NCBI RefSeq assembly: GCF_003202155.1
Contig: NZ_QFLI01000001.1
Location: 248,001 to 312,000 of the forward strand
Source: Marinifilum breve
GTDB lineage: Bacteria > Bacteroidota > Bacteroidia > Bacteroidales > Marinifilaceae
DNA: 64,000 nucleotides
Reading direction: 5' to 3'
The notes below the pieces were generated by a model. That model did no database searches, had not been told where the DNA came from, and saw only the letters and a program-made list of their open reading frames with translations. The position numbers and the translations under genes are program-made. Of the stretch, positions 1 to 8,789 are shown piece after piece; positions within the stretch are counted from its first letter, which is position 1; each line of letters begins with the position of its first letter.

Positions 1-87
1 CTTTACAAAATATTTATATGTGGTTCAAATCATTTAATTCTGCATAAGAATTAGCTTTTGCAATCAATCAATTCAATTCAAAAGCTC

Positions 88-95
88 TATATTTG
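88..95 (+). promoter_or_regulatory. Bacteroidota -7 promoter element (TATATTTG)
   Basis: TATATTTG matches the Bacteroidota sigma-ABfr -7 consensus TAnnTTTG and lies about 38 bp upstream of the phosphofructokinase ATG. The nearest TTG that could act as a -33 box (58-60) is about 27 bp away, longer than usual, so only the -7 element is supported. Confidence 0.45.
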
Positions 96-133
96 CCCAA
101 TCTTTTTAAAAATGATATTTGAGACTAAATAGT

Positions 134-1354
134 ATGAAAGAATCTGTTGTTATTTTGTGTGGTGGAGGTCCAGCACCAGGAATTAATACTGTAATTAGTA
201 GCGTTGGTAAAGTGTTTTTAAGAAATGGTTACCGAGTTATTGGTTTACACGAAGGTTATAAAGGTCTTTTCTCTGAAGATCGTAGAATGGAGGAATTAGA
301 CTTTGTAACTCTTGATGCAATTTTCACCAAAGGTGGTTCACACCTAAAGATGAGTCGTTTTAAGCCAAAAGACAGCGATTTCACAACCAAATTCTTTATT
401 GATAACAACGTAAAACTATTGGTTACCGTTGGTGGTGACGATACTGCATCTACAGCGAACAGAATCAGCAAATACTTGGCTGATAACAATGTGAACATTT
501 CAAACATTCACGTACCAAAAACTATTGATAACGATCTTCCATTGCCAGAAGGAACTCCAACATTTGGATTCCACTCGGCAAAAGATGAAGGGGTTAAGAT
601 TGCAACAACGGTTTACGAAGATGCAAGAACTTCTCAAAACTGGTTTGTTTTGGCAGCAATGGGTCGTGAAGCGGGTCACTTGGCATTCGGAATTGGTGCA
701 GCATGTCATTTCCCAATGATTATCATCCCTGAGATGTTCAACAAAACTGATATCTCAGCTGAAAAGATTGCTCAATTGGTGATCTCATCTATCATCAAAC
801 GTAGAATTTTAGGCTTGAACTATGGTGCTGCTGTAATTAGTGAAGGTGTTTTCCACTTTATGAGCGACGAAGAAATTGAAAGTACTGGTGTAAACTTTAC
901 CTACGATGCTCACGGTCACCCTGAGTTGTTCAACGTAAGTAAATCTCACGTATTTAACATGTTGATTCAGCGCAAAATCAAATCTTACGGGCTAAACATT
1001 GGAACTCGTCCGGTTGAGCTAGGTTTCGGATTGCGTTGTTGTCGTCCTATCGGATTCGACTTGAGCCTTTGTACTCTTCTTGGTGATGGTGTTTACACTT
1101 TATTCAAGCAAGGTCACTCGAAATGTATGGTAACTGTTGATCCTAAAGGTGATGTTGCTCCACTTTTCTTGAAAGATGTTGAAGATGAAAACGGAAAAGT
1201 AAAACCTCGTTTGGTTGATGTAAACAGTGAAAAAGTTCAGAATGTGATGAACTACAACTTGCATTATCTAACTGAGGAAGATATGGAAGCAGCTAAAGAG
1301 TATCTTCCAGATCCAGAAAATTACATCTTCAAAAATATTTTGAACTGGGAATAA
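134..1354 (+). CDS. PPi-dependent 6-phosphofructokinase
   Basis: Phosphorylates fructose 6-phosphate to fructose 1,6-bisphosphate in cytosolic glycolysis. The PfkA fold is clear: an N-terminal glycine-rich loop (GGGPAPGIN, residues 10-18), GGDDT at 100-104 and PKTIDND at 128-134. In this superfamily an Asp after GGD, together with Lys in PKTIDND, replaces the two glycines that admit ATP and marks the pyrophosphate-using enzymes. PPi is therefore the predicted phosphoryl donor and the reaction is probably reversible. The ATG at 134 (MKESVV) is preferred over an in-frame TTG at 119 because it begins right at the conserved N-terminal strand. Protein length is 406 aa. A hairpin terminator follows at 1401-1437. 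Family assignment is confident; PPi specificity is inferred from the two residues. Confidence 0.93.
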   Translation: MKESVVILCGGGPAPGINTVISSVGKVFLRNGYRVIGLHEGYKGLFSEDRRMEELDFVTLDAIFTKGGSHLKMSRFKPKDSDFTTKFFIDNNVKLLVTVGGDDTASTANRISKYLADNNVNISNIHVPKTIDNDLPLPEGTPTFGFHSAKDEGVKIATTVYEDARTSQNWFVLAAMGREAGHLAFGIGAACHFPMIIIPEMFNKTDISAEKIAQLVISSIIKRRILGLNYGAAVISEGVFHFMSDEEIESTGVNFTYDAHGHPELFNVSKSHVFNMLIQRKIKSYGLNIGTRPVELGFGLRCCRPIGFDLSLCTLLGDGVYTLFKQGHSKCMVTVDPKGDVAPLFLKDVEDENGKVKPRLVDVNSEKVQNVMNYNLHYLTEEDMEAAKEYLPDPENYIFKNILNWE

Positions 1355-1400
1355 AGCAATGAATAATTATTAATGAGTAATTAATAATTGTGAGGATATA

Positions 1401-1437
1401 AAAAAGGCAGTTTGAGCAATTCAACTGCCTTTCTTTG
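1401..1437. terminator. Bidirectional intrinsic terminator
   Basis: AGGCAGTT (1405-1412) pairs with AACTGCCT (1423-1430). An A-run sits on the left and TTTCTTT on the right, so it can stop both the plus-strand phosphofructokinase gene and the convergent radical SAM gene. Confidence 0.75.
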
Positions 1438-1473
1438 TATTGTATCCTTACAAAGACATTGCATGCAACGTCT

Positions 1474-2424
1474 CTACTGCTCCCTTATTTGGTAAAACAC
1501 ACCTCTCTCCTGTTCTACCTTTTCGAATCCTTTTAGGCTAGCCAGATTTCCCAAACAGCGATCGATTTCCTCTTCACACAGTCCGAGCATTGTAATTAGA
1601 TCTTCAACCGTACAAGGTCTGCGAGATATGGTTTCCTTGATTGCCGTTTCAGTATCCGAACGGAACTGTGTTTGTGTCGACTGTTTGGCTTTGGCAATAA
1701 TTCTCACATTATCCAATTGCCATAGGTCCATTACCGCTTGTAACTCTTCTTGCGTTGCTCCACGAAGATTAGCTACAGTTCCTGGACGATCCAGAGTATT
1801 CAACTGAACGATATCAGGATTAATTTTTAAGATGATTTCCTTTAAGGCCAATAATTCTTCCTTACTGTCATTATAATTTGGCAAGATGAATACTTCCAAC
1901 CAAATTTCACCTTTAAACTCAGCACTAAAATCGATCATTCCCTGAATGTAAGCTTCAAAATTGATCTCTTTATGCGGACGGTTTATCTTTCGGAATACAG
2001 GCTCTGTTGCTGCATCTAAGGATGGCAGAATTAAATCTGCTTTGTTAAGCGCTTCTCTTACCTTCTTATCATGTAAAAGGGTTCCGTTGGTGATCACACA
2101 CACTGGAATATTCGCCTCATTCTGCTTTACAAAGGCAATGATCTCTTCTAAATTGGCATTTAGGGTTGGCTCTCCCGATGCAGTAATGGTCACATAATCA
2201 GGAGCCTGGTTATTTTCCAGATAATGGCTCAATTCTTCCTTAATTTTATCTGCAGCGATATAATCTTCCTGCTGAACCGATAATTGCGTTGTTCTTCCAA
2301 CTTCGCAATACACACAATCAATTGAGCACACTTTTTTTGGCACCAAATCTACCCCTAACGACATGCCCAAACGTCTTGATGGGATTGGGCCAAACAAATA
2401 TTTATACATTCTTTCCTTTGTCAT
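1474..2424 (-). CDS. Radical SAM protein (COG0731-like Fe-S oxidoreductase)
   Basis: A cytosolic radical S-adenosylmethionine enzyme of unknown substrate. The [4Fe-4S]-binding motif CSIDCVYC (CxxxCxxC) is near residue 33, preceded by FGPIPSRRLG, a signature of the COG0731 group related to wyosine-type tRNA modification enzymes. GEPTLN (about residue 85) is the SAM-binding GxP-type motif. Residues from about 240 onward (RRPCTVEDLITMLG) look like a winged-helix domain. Length is 316 aa. An alternative ATG six codons in (MYKYLFG) is possible. It stands alone on the minus strand, converging with phosphofructokinase and divergent from purU. A strong stem-loop and a TAGGTTTG element lie just upstream. 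The exact substrate cannot be inferred. Confidence 0.85.
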   Translation of the reverse strand: MTKERMYKYLFGPIPSRRLGMSLGVDLVPKKVCSIDCVYCEVGRTTQLSVQQEDYIAADKIKEELSHYLENNQAPDYVTITASGEPTLNANLEEIIAFVKQNEANIPVCVITNGTLLHDKKVREALNKADLILPSLDAATEPVFRKINRPHKEINFEAYIQGMIDFSAEFKGEIWLEVFILPNYNDSKEELLALKEIILKINPDIVQLNTLDRPGTVANLRGATQEELQAVMDLWQLDNVRIIAKAKQSTQTQFRSDTETAIKETISRRPCTVEDLITMLGLCEEEIDRCLGNLASLKGFEKVEQERGVFYQIREQ

Positions 2425-2429
2425 CTTTT

Positions 2430-2471
2430 GCTATGTATGCGGTTTCTTTTCAAACCGCGAAATTACATAGC
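2430..2471 (-). other. Stem-loop upstream of the radical SAM gene
   Basis: GCTATGTA (2430-2437) pairs with TACATAGC (2464-2471) and GCGGTTT (2439-2445) with AAACCGC (2452-2458), giving a long hairpin 5 bp upstream of the start codon. It overlaps the candidate promoter edge, so it may be an operator or a 5' leader structure. Confidence 0.5.
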
Positions 2472-2478
2472 AAACCTA
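2471..2478 (-). promoter_or_regulatory. Candidate -7 element (TAGGTTTG) for the radical SAM gene
   Basis: The minus strand reads TAGGTTTG, a match to TAnnTTTG, about 47 bp upstream of the radical SAM start. No clear -33 TTG was found. Confidence 0.35.
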
Positions 2479-2561
2479 ATGAAATATATTAGAAAGTGAT
2501 TAAAATTACCCTTCAGAATTTAAACTGTTTCTTAGGATTTTCTCTCTTTCAACAAAATTTC

Positions 2562-2569
2562 TATTTTTG
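2562..2569 (+). promoter_or_regulatory. Candidate -7 element (TATTTTTG) for purU
   Basis: TATTTTTG matches TAnnTTTG about 84 bp upstream of the purU ATG, implying a leader of roughly 75 nt. No -33 element is evident. Confidence 0.4.
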
Positions 2570-2652
2570 CATGACACACCTATCAAATTCTAACGGACAA
2601 TTCGTTAATTTTAAGTAAAAATCATCGGGAGTATCCGATTAAACACACGAAT

Positions 2653-3516
2653 ATGTCTGAAAATAATGTAAATGCTTATTTGCTTCTTACTTGTCCCGAT
2701 CAGAACGGGATAGTTGCTAAAATCACACAGTTTATTTACCATAGTGGCGGCAATATTATTGCCTTGGACGAACATGTAAATCAGAATCAGGAATTCTTTT
2801 CTTTTCGTGTGGTTTGGAACATGAAAAACTCTACCATTCCAGCCTCGGAATTGCATGCAGCTTTTGAACCGCTTGCCAAAGAGTTTAAGGCACACTGGAG
2901 AATAGAGTTTTCGGGACAGAAGCAACGTGTGGCCATTTTTGTATCGAAATACGATCATTGCCTGCAGGAGATTTTGTGGCGCTACAATATGAACGAGTAC
3001 GAGATTGAAATTCCATTGATCATCTCCAATCATCCCGATTTGCAGCACATTGCCAATGCTCAAAACATTCCTTACCATGTGTTTCCAATTACCAAGGAAA
3101 ACAAACAGGAACAGGAAGCTAAAGAAATTGCTCTTTTGAAAGAGCATGATATCGATTTGGTAATCTTGGCTCGTTACATGCAGGTATTATCGCCAGGTTT
3201 TATCGAAGCCTATCGCAATAAAATCATCAATATTCACCACTCTTTCCTTCCGGGATTTGTAGGTGGAAATCCATACAAACAGGCCTACGAACGTGGTGTG
3301 AAAATGATTGGTGCAACCAGCCATTTCGTGACAGAAGATCTGGACGAAGGACCAATTATCGAACAGGATATCATGCGCATTACCCACAAGGATACCATTC
3401 CAGACTTAATTCGAAAAGGTCGCGATTTGGAACGTATTGTTCTGGCTCGTGCTCTTAGCTACAAGGCAGAGCATCGCATTATTGTGGATGGTACGAGGAC
3501 GATTGTTTTTGGGTAA
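2653..3516 (+). CDS. purU: Formyltetrahydrofolate deformylase
   Basis: Hydrolyses 10-formyltetrahydrofolate to formate and tetrahydrofolate, balancing one-carbon pools and feeding formate to purine synthesis. Residues 7-80 form an ACT regulatory domain (LLLTCPDQNGIVAKIT), which in the family senses methionine or glycine. From about residue 90 comes the formyl transferase fold (RVAIFVSKYDHCL). The active-site segment has NIHHSFLP (Asn and His), then GATSHFVTEDLDEGPII with the catalytic Asp. Length (287 aa) is normal for the family. It is monocistronic, with its own candidate promoter and about 370 bp of repeat-rich DNA downstream. It is the last housekeeping gene before the accessory stretch. 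Confidence 0.95.
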   Translation: MSENNVNAYLLLTCPDQNGIVAKITQFIYHSGGNIIALDEHVNQNQEFFSFRVVWNMKNSTIPASELHAAFEPLAKEFKAHWRIEFSGQKQRVAIFVSKYDHCLQEILWRYNMNEYEIEIPLIISNHPDLQHIANAQNIPYHVFPITKENKQEQEAKEIALLKEHDIDLVILARYMQVLSPGFIEAYRNKIINIHHSFLPGFVGGNPYKQAYERGVKMIGATSHFVTEDLDEGPIIEQDIMRITHKDTIPDLIRKGRDLERIVLARALSYKAEHRIIVDGTRTIVFG

Positions 3517-3557
3517 TATTACCTCACAAGACCCTTATTTTTAGCACCTCACCCTAG

Positions 3558-3577
3558 CCCTCTCCTCAAGGAGAGGG
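3558..3577. repeat. REP-like palindrome, copy 1
   Basis: CCCTCTCC-TCAA-GGAGAGGG, preceded by CACCTCACCCTAG. The same CCTCACCCTAxCCCTCTCCT motif recurs at 10702-10733, and in inverted orientation around 11069-11108, so it is a dispersed intergenic repeat. Confidence 0.7.
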
Positions 3578-3634
3578 AATTTGACCTGCCAAGTTTTATG
3601 GATGGTAAGTTACTTGTGGACACACTTGCTGTTT

Positions 3635-3770
3635 CGAGTTTGCAACTCGGTGCTTATGCAAATTTCTGCTCCTGTGAATTTGAAATTCACAGGTTTCGAG
3701 TTTTGGATTTCCAATCCTCAAAAATCGAATTGTAAATTCTTAACACCATAAGCCCTGATTACAAATCAGG
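3635..3770. repeat. Cluster of five small palindromes (GATTnnnAATC family), copy 1
   Basis: Five short palindromes with variable stems follow one another. They are CGAGTTTGCAACTCG (3635-3649), an 11-bp stem beginning CCTGTGAATTT (3671-3693), GGATTTCCAATCC (3705-3717), GAATTGTAAATTC (3727-3739) and CCTGATTACAAATCAGG (3754-3770). Centre-to-centre spacings are 40, 29, 22 and 29 bp. The last three boxes and the trailing ACTAGCGAGG recur at 5348-5420 with the same 22- and 29-bp spacings, and two boxes recur at 5834-5880. Confidence 0.65.
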
Positions 3771-3886
3771 ACTAGCGAGGTTTCGAAAACATTGCTATAT
3801 ACAGAACATTTTAACTACAAGTCAAAGACTAGCAGCATTGAGGGATACACTTTTCCTTAAAAATCTAAATAAATCGTAAAAACAAA

Positions 3887-4327
3887 TTATGGAATGAAAT
3901 CTGGATAGATCATATCAAATTCAATAGCTTCTATCCCTAATTTACTTCTCTCCTTTTTAAAATCACTCTCATTTAATGGTCCCCAAACCGTATCTCTTTC
4001 AAATTTAGTTTTTTGGTTCATCTGAATAATATAAAAATTCGTGATGGTTGTGTCCGCCTCATATCCACCTTGAAATCCACTTGTAGGATGCTGTTTGGCA
4101 ATTATGTATTCATCATTGTGCCCAACAGCAAAAACATACTCATCAATGATCATTGATGAACCGCTCGAATGAAGCTGGTCTTCTTTAGAAATTGTCTGGT
4201 TCTTAGGAGAATCAATCCAAAGAACAATATATCTCCCTTTTATCCTATCTGATCCACTATCAAACAATCCAAAACATCCCGATAAAAGTATGGCTATTAG
4301 AAATGACGCAAAAACGTTTTTTACCAT
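3887..4327 (-). CDS. Hypothetical lipoprotein
   Basis: A 146-aa protein of unknown function. The N-terminus (MVKNVFASFLIAILLSGC) is a lipoprotein signal peptide with lipobox LLSGC and Cys18 as the acylated residue, so it should be membrane-anchored on the periplasmic side. The rest is a small soluble domain without a motif I recognise (IVLWIDSPKNQTI near residue 35, TKFERDTVWGPL near 111). Its start overlaps the stop of the gene at 4321-4761 by 7 bp on the same strand, indicating co-transcription and perhaps a shared role. No promoter is visible between them. Confidence 0.7.
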   Translation of the reverse strand: MVKNVFASFLIAILLSGCFGLFDSGSDRIKGRYIVLWIDSPKNQTISKEDQLHSSGSSMIIDEYVFAVGHNDEYIIAKQHPTSGFQGGYEADTTITNFYIIQMNQKTKFERDTVWGPLNESDFKKERSKLGIEAIEFDMIYPDFIP

Positions 4328-4761
4328 GTTTCATTATTTTTTTCCAAAACAAAAGTCTTACTACACATCACCTCGTCTTCATGGATGATCTCAAAAATCC
4401 ATTCGCCCAGCTGCATTTCCCAATCAAATTCGAAGGTGTAGAAGTCGAAGCCTAACTCATCGCTGTATTCGTCTTTTTCCTCAGTGGTTTCTATAAAAGC
4501 TTCATTGGTTTCAGGATTAACAAGTTTTGGATGTCGGATTCTACAGATAAAATCAACACGCTCTGCAATCTCCGAACCTGTTTCGAAGCGATAGCTGATT
4601 CCAAAGCTCAAGCCTTTTTCAGGATGAATGACATGAGTTCTTTCCTGAAACTCCATATCATCAGAATGCAAAAAGTAACCTGTTGAACTGCCAGGAACAT
4701 ATTCTTTCTTCGTCTTCCCTATGGCTTTACAAATTCCGTAATCAACTATTTTTATTTTCAT
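4321..4761 (-). CDS. DUF3859-like hypothetical protein
   Basis: A 146-aa protein without a signal peptide. The order of features (IVDYGICKA at the N-terminus, then GLSFGISYRFETG near residues 50-62, then FDWEMQLGEWIFEI near 113-126) resembles the uncharacterised DUF3859 beta-sandwich family. That match is from memory and is moderate. No catalytic residues are apparent. It is first in a two-gene unit with the lipoprotein at 3887-4327, overlapping by 7 bp. The C-terminus (MCSKTFVLEKNNETW) ends in a typical edge beta strand. The function is unknown. Confidence 0.65.
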   Translation of the reverse strand: MKIKIVDYGICKAIGKTKKEYVPGSSTGYFLHSDDMEFQERTHVIHPEKGLSFGISYRFETGSEIAERVDFICRIRHPKLVNPETNEAFIETTEEKDEYSDELGFDFYTFEFDWEMQLGEWIFEIIHEDEVMCSKTFVLEKNNETW

Positions 4762-4898
4762 GCTTATTGTTTTTACTGATACCGCCTTTCTTCCCCTGAG
4801 GGTATCACTTTAAATAATGCTCTCAGTTTAACTAGAAAAGAAGCCTACAAATAATTGATACCCTCAACTGAATTGAGAGCATCAAAATTACAGTTTTT

Positions 4899-5300
4899 TC
4901 AGCGTTTGATGCCAGTATATTCCTTCAAATATTTCCTAATCCCCTCTAGTCTTTGCTTGGTCCAAAAAATATAAGTTTTATAGTAGTCCGAATCTGTTTT
5001 TTTCTTTATGTAAGGTGCATCAAATGTAATATGGTCTCTGGCTTCAGTAATCAAATTATAAATCCAACGACAAGTGGGATTTTTTATTTTTATCACCTCA
5101 TATTTTAGTCCTTGTTTGGCAAGTTCTGTTGCTGTGTTTATCTGCTTTGCATTGATAATTTCGACAAAGCTTATCGCACATTTTTTCTTAAAATCAGTCT
5201 TCTCTTCAAGACTCACAGCATCCTTTTTTAATAGAGCTTCTGAATCTTTTATCAAAGCACTTAAATCTGATATCTGGTTAGGAATTAAGTCCTTTTCCAT
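4899..5300 (-). CDS. Hypothetical protein, helical and charged
   Basis: A 133-aa cytosolic protein I do not recognise. It is lysine- and glutamate-rich and mostly helical by composition (for example DSEALLKKDAVSLEEKTDFKKKC near residues 19-41), with no signal peptide or membrane segment. A single-gene unit on the minus strand, with about 140 bp before the DUF3859-like gene and a palindrome cluster (5348-5411) just upstream of its start. The reading frame is intact and codon use looks like that of its neighbours, so it is probably real. The function cannot be assigned. Confidence 0.55.
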   Translation of the reverse strand: MEKDLIPNQISDLSALIKDSEALLKKDAVSLEEKTDFKKKCAISFVEIINAKQINTATELAKQGLKYEVIKIKNPTCRWIYNLITEARDHITFDAPYIKKKTDSDYYKTYIFWTKQRLEGIRKYLKEYTGIKR

Positions 5301-5347
5301 ATTACATTCTTTTTAGGTAAGGATACTCTTCTCTGGTTCGAGTTTGA

Positions 5348-5411
5348 GATTTACAATCCTCAAAAATTGAATTGTAAATTCTTTACATCATGAGCCCTGA
5401 TTGTAAATCAG
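5348..5411. repeat. Palindrome cluster (GATTnnnAATC family), copy 2
   Basis: GATTTACAATC (5348-5358), GAATTGTAAATTC (5369-5381) and CTGATTGTAAATCAG (5397-5411), centred 22 and 29 bp apart, followed by AACTAGCGAA. This is the same box order and spacing as 3705-3770. Confidence 0.65.
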
Positions 5412-5431
5412 AACTAGCGAAATTCTTCAAG

Positions 5432-5770
5432 TTAAAGCCATTTAATTTCGTATCCCACTTCATCCTCCTCAATTTCTCCAACGATAAATCCTAAAGTTTC
5501 TGTAGCAATTCTTTTAAACTCAGCTTTCCACTCCAACCATTCATTTAATTCCATATTGGCAGTGAATAAAAGCCCACTTGGTTCTACCGATGCCACAACC
5601 GATTTTTCATTCTGATTATAACTAAACCAATGAGGAATTCCTTCTTCTCCTAATCCATCCTTACCGAAACCTAACCAACCAGGCATTTGTTTATAGACCA
5701 AAGGAACCTTTTCCAATATCTCTATTGGCAAATCGTATCTGATATTCAAATTACAGTTTTGGTATTCCAT
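5432..5770 (-). CDS. Hypothetical protein
   Basis: A 112-aa soluble protein with no signal peptide. It contains an aromatic- and glycine-rich segment (MPGWLGFGKDGLGEEGIPHW, about residues 29-48) followed by a beta strand and an amphipathic helix (LNEWLEWKAEFKRIATETLG), and ends in an acidic stretch (GEIEEDEVGYEIKWL). I do not recognise the family. It is isolated between two palindrome clusters on the minus strand, in line with neighbouring accessory genes. An intact frame and conserved-looking composition support a real gene. Confidence 0.55.
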   Translation of the reverse strand: MEYQNCNLNIRYDLPIEILEKVPLVYKQMPGWLGFGKDGLGEEGIPHWFSYNQNEKSVVASVEPSGLLFTANMELNEWLEWKAEFKRIATETLGFIVGEIEEDEVGYEIKWL

Positions 5771-5833
5771 ACACTAAAATTTAAAGAAGTTAAATGGTAC
5801 TTATTTAATTTACTATATCACCTCTTAAAAATT

Positions 5834-5880
5834 GAATTTAAAATTCATTACACCATAAGCCCTGATTACAAATCAAGATT
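5834..5880. repeat. Palindrome cluster (GATTnnnAATC family), copy 3, partial
   Basis: GAATTTAAAATTC (5834-5846) and CTGATTACAAATCAAG (5863-5878), centred 29 bp apart, with the same CACCATAAGCC linker as copy 1 and a degraded ACTAGC tail (ATTAGCAAGG). Confidence 0.6.
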
Positions 5881-5929
5881 AGCAAGGTTAAATAGAACAA
5901 GAAGCAAGTTTATTAAAAACAGAATATAT

Positions 5930-6688
5930 TCATTTAATTTCTTTTTCAATTAAATTAAATCCTTCATCATCCAATTCCATTTGGTAAAATTTCACTTTTT
6001 CATATTTACTTAGTCCCTTTATAATATTAATAACTTTGGAACTCTCACTAACTTTACACTTAACACCAAAATAAATAGCTTCAAGGCATACTGGATCAAA
6101 ATTAAATAGCTGATTTGATTTTTTTAGTACACGCACTTCAGCTTCATATTCCCAGTCTTTAGATTTTGTATAAAAAAGAAACTTTTGAGGATCAGAAAAA
6201 TTATTTCTATCCTGAAATGAAGGTAACCGTTCTAAATAAGTCACAGCATGGCATTCTTCGAAAAAATCTTTGTCAGTAGTATTAAATTTAAGACAGACTC
6301 CATTGTGATTATCCGCATAATGCGACCACATTAGTATATTATTATGCTTTTTCGAAAAACATGAAATCCCAACATATTTATATAAAACTTTTAATGTTAA
6401 ATTTGAAAAGAAAACCCCAGATTTATTTCTATTATCGATCGTTAAAGCAATATTGTTAAGCATACTCTCTTTTAGATAATAAGGCTCACTTACCGCCGTT
6501 CTTTTACGTTCTTGGTGTAGAATTTCATTTATTTCATTATCATACCTTATGTCTTTAACATACTGGCAATTTATATTGCAATCAAATGGATCATTAAAAT
6601 TTTCAGGACTGGAAAACCAAATTTCATTATATAGAATAGTTGAAAGCAAGAATTGATTTAAAGGAAAGTATTTATAAACAGTATCCAT
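5930..6688 (-). CDS. DUF2971 family protein
   Basis: A 252-aa soluble protein with the hallmarks of DUF2971: YKYFPLNQFL at residues 5-14, IWFSSPENFNDPFDCN at 23-38, CFSKKHNNILMWSHYADNHNGVCLKF (central, about 109-134) and a C-terminal EAEVRVLKK. The biochemical function of DUF2971 is unknown. Members are frequent in accessory and mobile regions, which fits here. It lies about 100 bp downstream of the putAbiC-like gene on the same strand and may be co-transcribed with it. A role in phage defence is my inference from this neighbour only. Length is within the family's usual range. Confidence 0.8.
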   Translation of the reverse strand: MDTVYKYFPLNQFLLSTILYNEIWFSSPENFNDPFDCNINCQYVKDIRYDNEINEILHQERKRTAVSEPYYLKESMLNNIALTIDNRNKSGVFFSNLTLKVLYKYVGISCFSKKHNNILMWSHYADNHNGVCLKFNTTDKDFFEECHAVTYLERLPSFQDRNNFSDPQKFLFYTKSKDWEYEAEVRVLKKSNQLFNFDPVCLEAIYFGVKCKVSESSKVINIIKGLSKYEKVKFYQMELDDEGFNLIEKEIK

Positions 6689-6788
6689 TTAATATAGTTT
6701 TATTTTAAAGTAATCTAGCTTCCAAAAGCTATAGTTCCCTAATAAATTAAGTATTACATTTGGTTTACAAGCCTTTTTATTCTAATGG

Positions 6789-7931
<1,143 letters not shown>

Positions 7932-8789
7932 TTTTTGAGTAATATATAAGGATTTTACTTTTTTTATAATTGCCCAAATCTACAAAATCCCCAACCAACA
8001 CTCACACAACTTCCAAAAAACATATCAATATAAACTAATTCTAATCTATTAACATATCTACTATACATTTCAAACAATACCAATATCAACATATTCCCAC
8101 AAGTAAATAAGTGCAAACATTAATTTGGCATAGTTTGCACACAAAATAATGAGCAAATGAGTTGTGCTGCTTATTTTGTACAAATTGGAGCTTAAAAATC
8201 GATATGAGTGCTTGTTTTGTGCAAATCTGGGCGTTTTAATCGTTAAAATGTGGAATTTTGTACAAATTTATCGTTCAGGATCATTAATCGTCTAAATTTT
8301 GTACAAATCTGGTCGTTTAGATCAATTTTTGCACTGATTTTGTAGAATATTCATACTGAATATCAATAGAAATAACGATTTTGCACAAAATTTCAGGTAA
8401 AGATCAGTAAAAACGATTTTTTTGTACAGAATTGCCTCTCTAAGGCATCCAATCGCATTATTTTGTACAAAAGAACACTCAAAATTCATAGGAAAGGGAA
8501 ATTTTGCACAAAATTCTGCTTCCCATCTATCTGAATGAATCATTTGCCACAAAAAGAAGCCTAACATCAGTAATGACGGTATCTGTAGCACAAAATAATC
8601 ACCACATCAATATTTATCTTAAAACTACATCAAAAACTAATGAAGTTATAATTATTGGTTTAATTAATCAAGACATTTTTACTTTATTTCACTTATCATA
8701 CATTTTAACATCAATTAACATTACTTCCTAAATTATATTTCTTAAATTTTGATTGCTTTTAGCCCTTAACACATAAAATCTTAAAAAAC
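7932..8789. other. 858-bp gene-free divergent region
   Basis: The region between two divergent genes (putAbiC-like to the left, an unknown helical protein to the right). From 8133 it is dominated by the 41-bp periodic array. An inverted repeat, GTGCAAAC (8111-8118) with GTTTGCAC (8133-8140), opens the array. The flanks (7932-8110 and 8625-8789) are AT-rich with no recognisable gene. Small open frames in the array are by-products of the repeats. Confidence 0.7.
8133..8624. repeat. 41-bp phased array of palindromic TTTTGYRCAAA boxes (12 units)
   Basis: A palindromic core close to TTTTGTACAAA or TTTTGCACAAA begins at 8174, 8215, 8256, 8297, 8338, 8379, 8420, 8461 and 8502, exactly 41 bp apart each time. 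Weaker boxes fit the same phase at 8133 (GTTTGCACACA), 8543 (TTTGCCACAAA) and 8584 (TGTAGCACAAA). The roughly 30 bp between boxes differ from unit to unit. 41 bp is about 3.9 helical turns, so all boxes face the same side of the helix. Confidence 0.9.

Larger units (their letters stand above)
3517..3886. other. Gene-free, repeat-rich spacer
   Basis: I see no coding potential in this 370-bp stretch. It holds a REP-like palindrome (3558-3577) and a cluster of small palindromes (3635-3770), annotated separately. A degraded further copy seems to lie around 3811-3835. It marks the left border of the accessory region. Confidence 0.6.

Noticed and set aside
2611-3147. 178-codon minus-strand reading frame
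   Set aside because: Antisense to purU, whose ACT and transferase motifs are clear.
8322-8591. 89-codon minus-strand reading frame in the 41-bp array
   Set aside because: It lies entirely within the repeats, with box sequences translated repeatedly; no sign of a real protein.
8133-8624. The 41-bp array as a CRISPR array
   Set aside because: The conserved part is only about 11-13 bp and palindromic, shorter than CRISPR repeats, the boxes themselves vary, and there is no cas gene nearby.
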